A stretch of DNA of 41,683 nucleotides, from positions 1-41,683 of IMG/VR virus record IMGVR_UViG_3300013137_000038; one strand, 5' to 3'. Each line of letters begins with the position of its first letter. Within the stretch, counting starts at the first letter, position 1. The stretch is from a virus. The position numbers and the translations under genes are program-made. Positions 14,940 through 23,096 of this stretch are shown one piece after another. Below the pieces are notes generated by a model. The model was not told the origin of the DNA. It saw only the letters and a list, made by a program, of their open reading frames with translations, and ran no database searches.

Positions 14940-15527
14940 ATGATAATAGAAGTAGATGTTAGATATTTATCAGAGTGCAGAATATCAGTTCACCAATATG
15001 TAATATTGAAACTTGCTTATGAAGGTAATTTAAGAGGATTAGAGAAATATCTAATTGCGTCTTCTACATTGAAAAATATAGTAGATGACTTAATGAACCT
15101 TTACGACAATCAATTTATTGAAAGTCCGCCTAATGTAAACGCAATACTAACATCCATAGTAGTTACCGATAAATATACCAGACTTTTTCTATCCAAAGAA
15201 GATTCATTCGAGGAGTTCTATCAGGAATATCCTGTTAGAGTGCTAAGGCCTGATGGTAACTATGATTATTTAAGAGTAGATCATAAGCGTAGCAAGTTAC
15301 TATACCGTAATATTGTAGGTTCAGATTTGACTAAACATCAAATGTTACTCAAATGTCTTAAAATGGAAATAGAGGATCGCTCCTGTAGAGGTCAACTAGC
15401 TTTCATGAAACGTATGCCTATGTGGCTTTCATCAGAATCTTGGAAAGTATATGCAGACGCTGGTTCAGGTAACCAAGTCTCTACTCCTGATGATAATTTA
15501 ACTAGTTATGGAACAGACATTGAGTAA
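14940..15527 (+). CDS. Hypothetical protein preceding the helicase, 195 aa (possible replication accessory)
   Basis: Not recognised with confidence. Residues 14-60 have the pattern of a helical, winged-helix-like segment (RISVHQYVILKLAYEGNLRG), and the C-terminal tail from about residue 172 is polar and flexible. It overlaps the start of the SF4 helicase gene by 20 nt in another frame, so translation is probably coupled. Helicase loaders and DnaD-like adaptors often sit here in phages, but that is context only. No ATPase motif is visible. Confidence 0.65.
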   Translation: MIIEVDVRYLSECRISVHQYVILKLAYEGNLRGLEKYLIASSTLKNIVDDLMNLYDNQFIESPPNVNAILTSIVVTDKYTRLFLSKEDSFEEFYQEYPVRVLRPDGNYDYLRVDHKRSKLLYRNIVGSDLTKHQMLLKCLKMEIEDRSCRGQLAFMKRMPMWLSSESWKVYADAGSGNQVSTPDDNLTSYGTDIE

Positions 15528-16458
15528 TATGCTACAATATAAACACATTAAAGAGCCAACCGTCGAAATACTCAAATATATTACTAGTAGACGTAATGGA
15601 ACTAGTAAGTCTTTAAAGACTCGATGGCATAAATTTAACAAAGAATGTATGGGCGGTATAGAACCTAATGTTATTTATACCTTTGCAGGTATTTCTGGGG
15701 CTGGTAAATCTTCATTTGTCAATAGTCTGGAAACAGATTTATTTGATTTAAATAAAGACGAAAGCCTCGTAGTACTATCATTTAGTTTTGAAATGTTATC
15801 TTCAAGGCAAATAGGACGTAAATTATCCTACAAGATGCGAAAAACTACCAGTGAATTATATACTGGTACAGAAGATACTAAAGATAAATTAAGTGATGAA
15901 GATATAACTATCATGAAAAAACATGCTGATATAATCAGTCAGTACCCCATTTATTACGTCGATAGCCCAGGTACTGTTGATGAAATACAGAACACAATTA
16001 AACACTTTCAGTTAACAATAGCTCAAAATAAGTGGTTATTGGTAATTCTCGATCATACTTTACTTACTAGAGGTTCCTCTGGTGATAGAGAGAGGGGAAT
16101 TTTACACGAGTTAGAGAAAGTCTTTATAGAAGCTAAAAAGGTAGGTAGGACTACAATATTACAAATTAGCCAAATGAATAGAGATATTGAAAGCAGTGAG
16201 AGAATAGGAAATAAATCTATGCATTACCCGATGCGTAAGGATATTTTCGGTAGTGATTCTATATTTCAAACATCAGATTATGTGGTGGTATTACATAGAC
16301 CTGAACTTTTAGGAATTAAAGAATATGGGCCAAGCGGTTTGCCTGTAAAAGATATGATTTATCTTCATTTTCTAAAAGTACGGGAAGGAGAACCTAAAAT
16401 ATTAACATTCGTTAATAATCTTAAGTACAATTCTATCGAGGAATACAAACTCGGTTAA
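15508..16458 (+). CDS. SF4 (DnaB-like) replicative helicase
   Basis: A RecA-fold hexameric DNA helicase. Walker A GISGAGKS is at residues 61-68, Walker B LLVILDH has Asp182, and a motif-3 style QISQMNRDIESS follows, then a DSIFQTSDYVVVLHRPE segment typical of DnaB-like C-terminal domains. There is no DnaB N-terminal domain; 316 residues represents the ATPase core only. ATG 15508 overlaps the upstream gene; ATG 15529 is an alternative start. The stop at 16458 is 14 nt before the next ATG. Confidence 0.88.
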   Translation: MEQTLSNMLQYKHIKEPTVEILKYITSRRNGTSKSLKTRWHKFNKECMGGIEPNVIYTFAGISGAGKSSFVNSLETDLFDLNKDESLVVLSFSFEMLSSRQIGRKLSYKMRKTTSELYTGTEDTKDKLSDEDITIMKKHADIISQYPIYYVDSPGTVDEIQNTIKHFQLTIAQNKWLLVILDHTLLTRGSSGDRERGILHELEKVFIEAKKVGRTTILQISQMNRDIESSERIGNKSMHYPMRKDIFGSDSIFQTSDYVVVLHRPELLGIKEYGPSGLPVKDMIYLHFLKVREGEPKILTFVNNLKYNSIEEYKLG

Positions 16459-16460
16459 AG

Positions 16461-16466
16461 AAAGGA
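16461..16466 (+). promoter_or_regulatory. Shine-Dalgarno-like site for the 231-aa gene
   Basis: AAAGGA lies 6 nt upstream of ATG 16473. Most starts in the window lack such a site, so this is unusual here and supports the start choice. Confidence 0.55.
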
Positions 16467-16472
16467 AATCAC

Positions 16473-17168
16473 ATGAAAAATTATTTAAATTTATCAAATT
16501 TATCACAGAAATTCACACAGATTGTTCCTTATTTACAATCTAAAAAAGCCAAGAAAGTAAAGAAATCTTTACCATTCGTTGTATTAAACAGCGATAACGA
16601 CTATGGCTTTTATGTCAGACGTTTAGTAAAAGAGATCAAGAAAAATTCTGAACTCCTTGAACAACCTAAAATATTAAGAAAAAAGAGTCTTAAGAATATT
16701 GAGACTGGAGATTTAATCGTATTTGGTGACTGCTTAGGCAATGTTGAATATGATTACAGAATTGAGACTAATCCTAACAGTCTTGATCATCTTGATGGCC
16801 GGTCTTTTAAGGTATATGATATTGTGAATGACTTTGATAAAGTTATTAAGAGACTCAAAAAATATGTTGCTGAAAATAACGGAGAATTTCTCCTTGTTGA
16901 AGACAACGACGAACCACAAGTACGAGTAGCTGAAATTCAGATTGACGTTAACGTGCATAAGAAATCACCCAAAACAGTTATCCCTATCGCTATACTTCGT
17001 AATGATGTATGTGAAGAGAAGGTAACTATATTTGACAACTGGGTGAAAGTTGGTTACAACCAGTATGATATTTATGTCGATTTATTTGGCAGGGAAATTG
17101 TTTACATTGACGGAAACAAGTTCTACGTTAAATCAGATCGTTTTGGACGTAAGTATCTTAGTAAATAA
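16473..17168 (+). CDS. Hypothetical protein, 231 aa
   Basis: Unrecognised. A basic N-terminal third (QSKKAKKVKKSLPFVV) is followed by a mixed alpha/beta region with GDLIVFGDCLG, then a C-terminal beta-rich part (residues about 145-231) with aromatic YDIYVDLFGREIVYIDG. No known motif is visible. It is preceded by a Shine-Dalgarno-like site and followed immediately by an RNA element with interleaved inverted repeats, whose first arm overlaps the stop codon. Confidence 0.68.
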   Translation: MKNYLNLSNLSQKFTQIVPYLQSKKAKKVKKSLPFVVLNSDNDYGFYVRRLVKEIKKNSELLEQPKILRKKSLKNIETGDLIVFGDCLGNVEYDYRIETNPNSLDHLDGRSFKVYDIVNDFDKVIKRLKKYVAENNGEFLLVEDNDEPQVRVAEIQIDVNVHKKSPKTVIPIAILRNDVCEEKVTIFDNWVKVGYNQYDIYVDLFGREIVYIDGNKFYVKSDRFGRKYLSK

Positions 17169-17311
17169 TTACTAACCTAATAGGTTGTAACATGCAGTTA
17201 TCGCAGGTACGAATTACAGTCACTATTCCTTCCACAAGAATGCCGATACCACTGAGGTTCCGCAAGGAAACCCAAGAGAAATTTCAGTTAGTAATTCGGC
17301 ATGTTACAATC
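17167..17311 (+). ncRNA. Candidate pseudoknotted RNA upstream of the Sak4-like gene
   Basis: Two perfect inverted repeats interleave. Arm A AATTACTAAC (17167-17176) pairs with GTTAGTAATT (17287-17296). Arm B TTGTAACATGC (17185-17195) pairs with GCATGTTACAA (17299-17309), extendable by G-U and G-C to 13 bp. The order A-B-A'-B' means a pseudoknot or two exclusive folds. The interior has a GGTTCC-GCAA-GGAAACC hairpin (17256-17272) with a GNRA loop, and a short AACCT/AGGTT hairpin (17174-17186) competes with A and B. The element ends 22 nt before ATG 17333. Confidence 0.6.
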
Positions 17312-17332
17312 TATTTTTAATAAATTAAAAAA

Positions 17333-17986
17333 ATGACCACAGCATATCAATTTGCATTAGTTGGTATGTCTGGACGAGGTAAGACGATGGCATTTAGAAA
17401 CATGGATCCTGAAACTACAGGATATATAAACATGGAAAATAAACCACTGCCATTTCTTAACAAGTTTAAATACTATAGTGCTCCTAATAATTGGCAAGAA
17501 TGTTATCAGAAAATTATCGAATATGCAAAGGACAAGGCTATAACTGTTATAATACTGGATTCATTTTCAGCATATATTGACAGTGTATTAAAAACAGCCA
17601 GAGATACAAAAAGAGGATTCGATATTTGGAATTATTATAACGAAGAAATTGGTAAATTGTTATACGTTGTACAAAATATAAAGAAACACATCATTGTTAC
17701 AGCTCATTATGAGTGGGTTGAAACAGATGAAGGTGCTATTGAAAAACGTATAATGGTTAAAGGCAAAGAATGGAAAGGCATGGTTGAATCTAAATTTACA
17801 ATAGTAAATTATGCCGACATGACTGTCGTAGATAAGAAACGTAATTACTATATTACACTTAACTCTGATGGTAAAAGTTCAGCTAAAACCCCACCAATGT
17901 TTCTTGATGATGAAAATCAAGAACGCATAGATAATGATTATTCGTTATTTATAACCAAAGTAAACAAAGTTTTAAACAACAATTAA
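17333..17986 (+). CDS. Sak4-like RecA-fold ATPase (phage recombination)
   Basis: Sak4-type proteins are minimal RecA-like ATPases that promote single-strand annealing together with the phage SSB. Walker A GMSGRGKT is at residues 11-18, Walker B VIILDS has Asp76, and a motif-3-type IIVTAHYEW follows. The 217-residue length fits a core-only RecA fold. The SSB gene follows 10 nt later, a common Sak4-SSB pairing. The structured RNA just upstream suggests post-transcriptional control of the pair. Confidence 0.82.
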   Translation: MTTAYQFALVGMSGRGKTMAFRNMDPETTGYINMENKPLPFLNKFKYYSAPNNWQECYQKIIEYAKDKAITVIILDSFSAYIDSVLKTARDTKRGFDIWNYYNEEIGKLLYVVQNIKKHIIVTAHYEWVETDEGAIEKRIMVKGKEWKGMVESKFTIVNYADMTVVDKKRNYYITLNSDGKSSAKTPPMFLDDENQERIDNDYSLFITKVNKVLNNN

Positions 17987-17990
17987 GGAG
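17985..17990 (+). promoter_or_regulatory. Shine-Dalgarno site for the SSB gene
   Basis: AAGGAG lies 6 nt before ATG 17997. It is one of very few good Shine-Dalgarno sites in the window and may reflect a need for high SSB expression. Confidence 0.6.
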
Positions 17991-17996
17991 TATATT

Positions 17997-18599
17997 ATGT
18001 CATATATTGTTAACAAGTCTATTAACTCAGAAGCTAGACAAACAAATTTCATAGATGTAGGAATTCACGAAAACGTAGAACTTAAATCTATAGAATATAA
18101 AATAAGCCCAAATGGTAATCCGTTTCTAGTATTAACATTTGAGAAAGACGGTAAGTTATTAACACATACCGAATATGAACCTAAAGACAAAGATGGTGTT
18201 GTCTTAGAAGATAAGAAACGTAATCAAATAAAAAGATTAAAACATATCTTCACTAAATTCGTCACTGAAGATGAATTTACCATCGAAACAGAAACTTTTG
18301 AAGATTTCTGTAAAAGTATAATAAGAATTTTAAAAGGCAAATTTGAAGGTAAAAAAGTAAGAATTAAAGTAGTTTATTCTAATAAGAATTATACTTCATT
18401 ACCAAAATACGTACCATTTATTGAAAGAATGGACGTAAAAAAATCAGATCTTGAGATATTATCAATAGATAAGATGATTAAAGATTTACCTGATAAGGTT
18501 GAAACTACCTTTAATCCTTGGAGCGTTGACTTCTCAAAAGAAAACGTACCAATAAAAGCAGGTAGTCAACCAGAAGACGAGAACGATTTACCTTTCTAA
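17997..18599 (+). CDS. Single-stranded DNA-binding protein with acidic LPF tail
   Basis: Binds and protects single-stranded DNA and recruits partners. The body (about residues 20-150) has the beta-rich, Lys/aromatic pattern of an OB-fold protein, and the C-terminus EDENDLPF (193-200) is the acidic-hydrophobic tip that SSBs use for protein contacts. A 200-residue length is within range. The tail is the strongest evidence; the fold itself is inferred. It lies downstream of Sak4 and is followed by a terminator. Confidence 0.78.
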   Translation: MSYIVNKSINSEARQTNFIDVGIHENVELKSIEYKISPNGNPFLVLTFEKDGKLLTHTEYEPKDKDGVVLEDKKRNQIKRLKHIFTKFVTEDEFTIETETFEDFCKSIIRILKGKFEGKKVRIKVVYSNKNYTSLPKYVPFIERMDVKKSDLEILSIDKMIKDLPDKVETTFNPWSVDFSKENVPIKAGSQPEDENDLPF

Positions 18600-18608
18600 T
18601 ATATCTCC

Positions 18609-18640
18609 AAGGGGTGGACTAATACTCTGCCCCTTTTATA
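18609..18640 (+). terminator. Rho-independent terminator after SSB
   Basis: AAGGGG (18609-18614) pairs with CCCCTT (18630-18635) around a 15-nt loop, followed by TTTATA. It is one of several AAGGGG(G)/(C)CCCCTT stems in the window. Confidence 0.65.
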
Positions 18641-18648
18641 ACACTTAA

Positions 18649-19653
18649 ATGTACAACACTAGAGAAGTAGAAGATAATATTACATTTGATAAAATAGTAT
18701 CAATTGTTAATGATTATTATATTTACTGTTATTATCTAGGTAAGGAAATCAAAATCAATAAACCTATTAATTCTCCTTTTAGGAAAGATGTACATCCCTC
18801 TTGGTCACTATATAGAAACAAAAATGGGGTATTACGATATCGTGATTTTGCAACAGGTGATTCAGGAAATGCAATTACTTTAGTACAACGACTATACGAA
18901 TTAAATTATGGTCAAGCTTTAAAGAAAGTATGGAAAGATCTTATATTAAAAACTCCACACGCATTAAAACGTACTATTAAAAGTATAGAATTACAGCAAA
19001 AAGAAAAGAATATAATAGAAATTAAAAAGAAAAACTTTACAGATAAAGATGTAGAATTCTGGTCTAAATATAAGATTAGTAAAGATACATTGAAGTTATA
19101 TAGAGTTTTCCCAATAAACACTTTTTGGGTAAACGAAAATAAATCGTTTACTTACACAGAAAAAGAACCGATGTATGCATATAACATATATGATAAGTTC
19201 AAAATCTATAGACCCTATTCTAAGAAATTGGATAAGTGGCGTAACAATTGTTCATCTTTTGATATACAAGGGTTAGAACAACTTGTAGATAAGGGTGAGT
19301 TATTAATAATAACTAAATCCTTAAAAGACGTAATGGTCTTACATGAACTAGGTTATAATGCTATAGCACCTCAAAGTGAATTATCGGGTATACCAAAAAT
19401 AATAATGGATCACTTAAAGTTAAGATTCCAAAATATAATAATCATATTTGATTATGATGAAGGTGGTATACAAGGTGCAAAAAAATTATCAGAAAAATAT
19501 TCCATAAAACAAAAATTTATACCTAAACATTATCTTGACTTATATTGTATAAAAGATATAAGTGATTTTATCAAAGAGTTCGGTAAAGAACCTACTTTGG
19601 AAATGTTAAAGGAGCTGTTAGATGAACAACACATCCAATCAAAAAGTTCGTAA
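18649..19653 (+). CDS. DnaG-like TOPRIM primase
   Basis: Synthesises RNA primers for lagging-strand replication. The N-terminal segment SPFRKDVHPSWSLY then DFATGDSGNAITLVQ resembles the DnaG CHC2 region (SPFRxExxPSF, DFxxGxxGdxi) but lacks the zinc cysteines. The TOPRIM domain has LLIITKSLKDVMVL (Glu position replaced by Thr-Lys, as in some phage primases) and IIIIFDYDEGG with Asp268 and Asp270. 334 residues is a single core; no helicase-binding domain is apparent. Its 3' end overlaps the next gene by 32 nt. Confidence 0.85.
   Translation: MYNTREVEDNITFDKIVSIVNDYYIYCYYLGKEIKINKPINSPFRKDVHPSWSLYRNKNGVLRYRDFATGDSGNAITLVQRLYELNYGQALKKVWKDLILKTPHALKRTIKSIELQQKEKNIIEIKKKNFTDKDVEFWSKYKISKDTLKLYRVFPINTFWVNENKSFTYTEKEPMYAYNIYDKFKIYRPYSKKLDKWRNNCSSFDIQGLEQLVDKGELLIITKSLKDVMVLHELGYNAIAPQSELSGIPKIIMDHLKLRFQNIIIIFDYDEGGIQGAKKLSEKYSIKQKFIPKHYLDLYCIKDISDFIKEFGKEPTLEMLKELLDEQHIQSKSS
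19608..19614 (+). promoter_or_regulatory. Shine-Dalgarno-like site inside the primase gene
   Basis: AAAGGAG lies 7 nt before ATG 19622 of the nuclease gene, within the last codons of primase. It supports that start despite the 32-nt overlap. Confidence 0.5.
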
Positions 19654-20080
19654 TGCAACAGTTCTTGAATATAAAGGTATAATATTCAAAAGCAAGTTAG
19701 AATTATATTGCTACAAAAAATTACAAGAAATTTCAATAAATTTTAATTATGATTCTTACAAGTTTGAGTTATTAGAATCTTTTGTATTCGATAATAATTG
19801 CTATGAATTAGTAAAGAAAAAGAATTACAAAAAATTTGAACAAGTAAGGTCTAATGTTAAGGGTATTACATATACTCCAGATTTCACGGGCTATTACCCA
19901 GACGGTACTCTATTTGTAATAGAGACAAAAGGTAACCCAAATGATGCTTTTCCATTACGATGGAAGTTATTTAAATATTATTTAATAAGAAATAGTATTA
20001 AATGTGAAGTATTCATGCCAAGAAATCAGAAACATATAGACGAAGTTATAAACATAATTAAATTAAAGTGCAATGTATAA
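19622..20080 (+). CDS. PD-(D/E)XK endonuclease-like protein, 152 aa
   Basis: Likely a small phage nuclease of the DUF1064 or Holliday-junction-resolvase type. Seen: Glu27 in FKSKLELYC, YTPDF with Asp87, and FVIETKG with Glu101 and Lys103, the classic E...D...ExK active-site layout, then a conserved-looking helix with Arg and Tyr (RWKLFKYYL). All catalytic positions are present. It overlaps both primase (32 nt) and the next small gene (8 nt), so it belongs to a tight cluster. A role in branch cutting or end processing during recombination is inferred. Confidence 0.8.
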   Translation: MNNTSNQKVRNATVLEYKGIIFKSKLELYCYKKLQEISINFNYDSYKFELLESFVFDNNCYELVKKKNYKKFEQVRSNVKGITYTPDFTGYYPDGTLFVIETKGNPNDAFPLRWKLFKYYLIRNSIKCEVFMPRNQKHIDEVINIIKLKCNV

Positions 20081-20228
20081 GCATATATTAATTGAAACAG
20101 TAAACAACACATTAGATTTTTTCAATGTTAAACAGTTTGATTACGACGAGGATCTTAAAGTATATAAATTGTTATCTCAGAATAATGAGTGGCATTTTTT
20201 CCACAACCCTGTTAGAGTCATAATTTAA
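20073..20228 (+). CDS. Small hypothetical protein, 51 aa
   Basis: Unrecognised. An ORF of 51 codons starts at ATG 20073, overlaps the preceding gene's stop by 8 nt and ends with TAA 1 nt before ATG 20230, so it fills the gap exactly. It has a clear mixed composition with an acidic middle (FDYDEDLKVYKLL) and WHFFHNPVRV near the end. The fit to the operon spacing supports it as a real gene. No motif is visible. Confidence 0.6.
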   Translation: MYKHILIETVNNTLDFFNVKQFDYDEDLKVYKLLSQNNEWHFFHNPVRVII

Positions 20229-20229
20229 C

Positions 20230-21204
20230 ATGAAAGACTATTACACAATAAAAAGAGTAAGTAACTCATCATTATCTTGGTTTCAAGTATCACCTAAATA
20301 TTTTAAAATGATGCTTGATAAAGAGATAGAAGAAGAAAATGCATTTATCTTTGAAAAAGGAGAAATGGTTCATGCTTTTATACTCGAACCTAAAGAATTT
20401 GATAAAAATTATGTATTTTTAGATTATGAATCCCCAAAAAGTCAACAACAAAAAGACTTTTGTGATCATGTGGCTAGGTATAAAGATAAAGTAAACCCTG
20501 ATTTATTATTACGTGCATATAAAGATGCTTATAGTAGTAAAGAAAAAGATGAAATATTACTTGAAAAAGCAGAAAAACTAGCGAATCAGTTTAAAGACTA
20601 CATAAAATCTATTAAATTATCTACAGTTAAGAAAGTATTACCTAAAAGTATGCAAGTTAAACTTGCTGAAATAAAAGAAAAGATTATAGATCATAGAATA
20701 GCAAGAGAATTGTTATTTAATGAGCAAAATGAAACGTTTGGTAATACAGAAGAACTATTTATTTCAAACGAATTACCTATATTATGGCTATTTCCTAATG
20801 GTGTAGAATGTAAATCTATGTTAGATAGGATAATTATAGACCATAAAAATAAAGTAATAAAACTTGTAGATTTAAAAACCACAAGTTCATTCAAAGAATT
20901 TAGAGAAAAATTTAATAATTATAGTTATTATCGTCAAATGGCATTCTATTGGTTAGCTATCAAAAGTTATTTCAAAGAGTCAAATCTTAATGGATTTGAT
21001 GACTATAAGAAAGAAACATATGTGATATGCATAAATATGAAAGAGCCTACTGAAATTAAAGTATATTCCGTAAAAGAAAATACTTTAGGACGTGGGCTTG
21101 ACGAAATAGAATTATTAATGAAGCAATTAAAATGGCACTTTGATAATAATAAATGGGATTATCCTATGTATTATTATGAAGGCAAAGGAATAGAGGATAT
21201 ATAA
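20230..21204 (+). CDS. PD-(D/E)XK exonuclease-like protein (DUF3799/RecE type)
   Basis: Matches the pattern of phage exonuclease VIII-like proteins: an N-terminal SSLSWFQVSPKYFK, then KGEMVHAFILEPKEF (family GxxxHaxiLEPexF), a central helical insert (about 85-160), then the core CKSMLDRIII (Asp199) and KLVDLKTT (Asp214, Lys216), followed by YYRQMAFYWLA. The D...DxK layout is intact. It probably makes single-stranded ends for Sak4-mediated annealing; Sak4 and SSB are encoded just upstream. At 324 aa the length is typical. Confidence 0.82.
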   Translation: MKDYYTIKRVSNSSLSWFQVSPKYFKMMLDKEIEEENAFIFEKGEMVHAFILEPKEFDKNYVFLDYESPKSQQQKDFCDHVARYKDKVNPDLLLRAYKDAYSSKEKDEILLEKAEKLANQFKDYIKSIKLSTVKKVLPKSMQVKLAEIKEKIIDHRIARELLFNEQNETFGNTEELFISNELPILWLFPNGVECKSMLDRIIIDHKNKVIKLVDLKTTSSFKEFREKFNNYSYYRQMAFYWLAIKSYFKESNLNGFDDYKKETYVICINMKEPTEIKVYSVKENTLGRGLDEIELLMKQLKWHFDNNKWDYPMYYYEGKGIEDI

Positions 21205-21205
21205 A

Positions 21206-21730
21206 ATGGATGTGATTAATACATATAGTATTGATACAATAACAAAATTTATTACTCCTATGGTTTTTAAAGACAATATAAAATATTCCCAAACCCTTCA
21301 AAATTACAGCAGAACATACTTGTCTATAATTGATAAACCAGAGTACGATGATAAAATAGTAATCGTATCTAATACACCAATAATAGATAAAAAACATATA
21401 TACTATAACACAATGTTAGTTGTAACCTTATTATATGAACCAGAAATAAATAAATATTTAAATATATTTCATATCCCTGAACAATATCAAGATGATGTAT
21501 ATTTAATTATAGCAGGTAAATATAGTGAGATATCTCCAGAATATAAAAGGAAACTATTATACTTTTGGGGACAGGACAAAGACAGTAGATTATTCGGTAT
21601 ATTATATAAAGATAAAACTAAAGTATTTGGTTATAATCAATATATGATGAATAAAAAAAGAATCGATAAATCTAATGAGTATTATGAAAAACCATCATAC
21701 TACGAACTAGTATATGGACTACAAATATAA
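21206..21730 (+). CDS. Hypothetical protein, 174 aa
   Basis: Unrecognised. Tyr- and Ile-rich, mixed alpha/beta, with no membrane segment or known motif. It starts 1 nt after the exonuclease stop and is followed directly by a strong terminator at 21732, so it ends the recombination-nuclease operon. Confidence 0.65.
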   Translation: MDVINTYSIDTITKFITPMVFKDNIKYSQTLQNYSRTYLSIIDKPEYDDKIVIVSNTPIIDKKHIYYNTMLVVTLLYEPEINKYLNIFHIPEQYQDDVYLIIAGKYSEISPEYKRKLLYFWGQDKDSRLFGILYKDKTKVFGYNQYMMNKKRIDKSNEYYEKPSYYELVYGLQI

Positions 21731-21731
21731 T

Positions 21732-21756
21732 AAGGGGGCATTATCGCCCCCTTTTC
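21732..21756 (+). terminator. Strong Rho-independent terminator
   Basis: AAGGGGGC (21732-21739) pairs with GCCCCCTT (21746-21753) around a 6-nt loop and is followed by TT. It begins immediately after the 174-aa gene's stop. Confidence 0.85.
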
Positions 21757-21769
21757 ACAATATAATAAC

Positions 21770-22018
21770 ATGACTTTTAGTTTAACTATATTTCAAACTG
21801 AAAAGCTTAGTGCTTATTTAGTTAACAAAATATTAAGAGATAATATTGCCAAAGGAGTTATAAGTAGTGAAGATAACGAAGTACTTGCAAAGGTACAGGC
21901 AAGATTAGCGGAAGAGGTTATGGCACGCCTCTGTATAACACGTGATAGTGTTACATTCGATGAATTGGTCAGTGCTATAGAAGGCCACATCAATATTAAT
22001 GAATATTTAAACAATTAA
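21770..22018 (+). CDS. Hypothetical protein, 82 aa
   Basis: Unrecognised. Helical, small and mildly acidic (LAEEVMARL, VTFDELVSAIEGHININEYL). It starts 14 nt after the terminator, so transcription presumably begins within or just upstream of that hairpin. The next gene follows after 5 nt. Confidence 0.65.
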   Translation: MTFSLTIFQTEKLSAYLVNKILRDNIAKGVISSEDNEVLAKVQARLAEEVMARLCITRDSVTFDELVSAIEGHININEYLNN

Positions 22019-22023
22019 CAAAC

Positions 22024-22929
22024 ATGACAAAAACCGACATTCTTATTTCAAAAGATCAAGAAATCAAGAGACTTAACGACCAGATAAAAAACCTGGAAGA
22101 GAAAATTACTAACCTTAATATCTCTATTGGCTCTAAAAATGAAGTGCTTAAGTCTGAAAAAGAAAAGCTCGAAAGAGAATTACAACTTGCTAAAGATCAA
22201 CAGAAAGTTATAATTAAATCTGCATCAGGTGCGTCTACAAGAAGAACTTACATATGTAACAATTGTGGTTATGTATGGAGTACTCCTAGCTGTGGTTGTC
22301 CAGAATGTGGATCTAATAGTAAATATGTTTCTTTAGAACCAAACAATAAAACAGAATACAAAAATCTTGATACTGAATTAGCTGAGATTAAAAAGTCTAT
22401 TGAAAAGCAGATGAAGAAATCTGTTTCTGACCTTGAAGAAACACAACTTGATCTTGAGATTAAGATAGAGAGTCTTAACAAAGAATTAGACCGCAAAACA
22501 AAAAGGTATAATTCAGAAATAGACGACTTACAGTCTAAGAATCTAAAACGTATAACTGATATACGTGAGAAACACGTTGAAGAATTAACCGAATTAAAGG
22601 AAGAACTTCGTAAAGTTAAGAAACATCAGACTGAAGAAGAACTTGAGGCTAAACGCAAAGAAGAAATTGAAAAACTTAAAGCTGCTAATACTACACTTGT
22701 AGAGAAAGTTGCAGAATTAGAAAAAGTAGGTTTCTGGCGTAGACTTTGGAATCGTTTATTTATCGACAGAGTTGCAAGAAAAGAAGCTATCAAAGAAGTA
22801 CTTGAAGCTAACGAATTAACTAATAAGATAGAAAAGACTAAACAATCAAATACAAATTGGTCTGGTAACTGTTGGGCACCAGGACACAATGTAACTGATT
22901 ATACTGGTTATGTTTATTATACTGATTAG
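22024..22929 (+). CDS. Coiled-coil protein with internal zinc ribbon, 301 aa
   Basis: Residues 1-65 and about 110-240 are long charged coiled coils. Between them lies a zinc-binding knuckle: Cys78-x2-Cys81 (CNNC) and Cys92-x2-Cys95 (CPEC), with GYVWSTPSCG between, similar to rubredoxin-like ribbons. The C-terminal part has a basic aromatic patch FWRRLWNRLF (about residues 238-247), then a polar, Trp/Tyr-rich tail ending YTGYVYYTD. The stop is TAG, the second of two in the window; reading through would add about 17 residues. The function is not recognised; nucleic-acid or protein scaffolding is possible. Confidence 0.7.
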   Translation: MTKTDILISKDQEIKRLNDQIKNLEEKITNLNISIGSKNEVLKSEKEKLERELQLAKDQQKVIIKSASGASTRRTYICNNCGYVWSTPSCGCPECGSNSKYVSLEPNNKTEYKNLDTELAEIKKSIEKQMKKSVSDLEETQLDLEIKIESLNKELDRKTKRYNSEIDDLQSKNLKRITDIREKHVEELTELKEELRKVKKHQTEEELEAKRKEEIEKLKAANTTLVEKVAELEKVGFWRRLWNRLFIDRVARKEAIKEVLEANELTNKIEKTKQSNTNWSGNCWAPGHNVTDYTGYVYYTD

Positions 22930-22942
22930 AATCAACGTACAC

Positions 22943-23063
22943 GCATTCTTAGGGGTCTAGGAGGCACGATTATTATGTAAATGGTTTCCACTATACTTAA
23001 TAGTTAGAATGCCTTAAACAAGCTTAAATGGGGTATTTGGCCTATGTGGTCATTTACCCCATT
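22943..23063 (+). ncRNA. Structured leader upstream of the AAA+ gene
   Basis: GCATTCT (22943-22949) pairs with AGAATGC (23006-23012), enclosing about 56 nt. It is followed by a second hairpin AATGGGGTA (23027-23035) with TACCCCATT (23055-23063) and an inner GGCC/GGTC pair. The second stem is terminator-like, though the following T tract is broken (ATTATTATTT). Together they could be a terminator plus 5' leader, or an attenuator for the AAA+ gene at 23097. Confidence 0.45.
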
Positions 23064-23096
23064 ATTATTTATTAACAATACCAAATCAATAATCAT

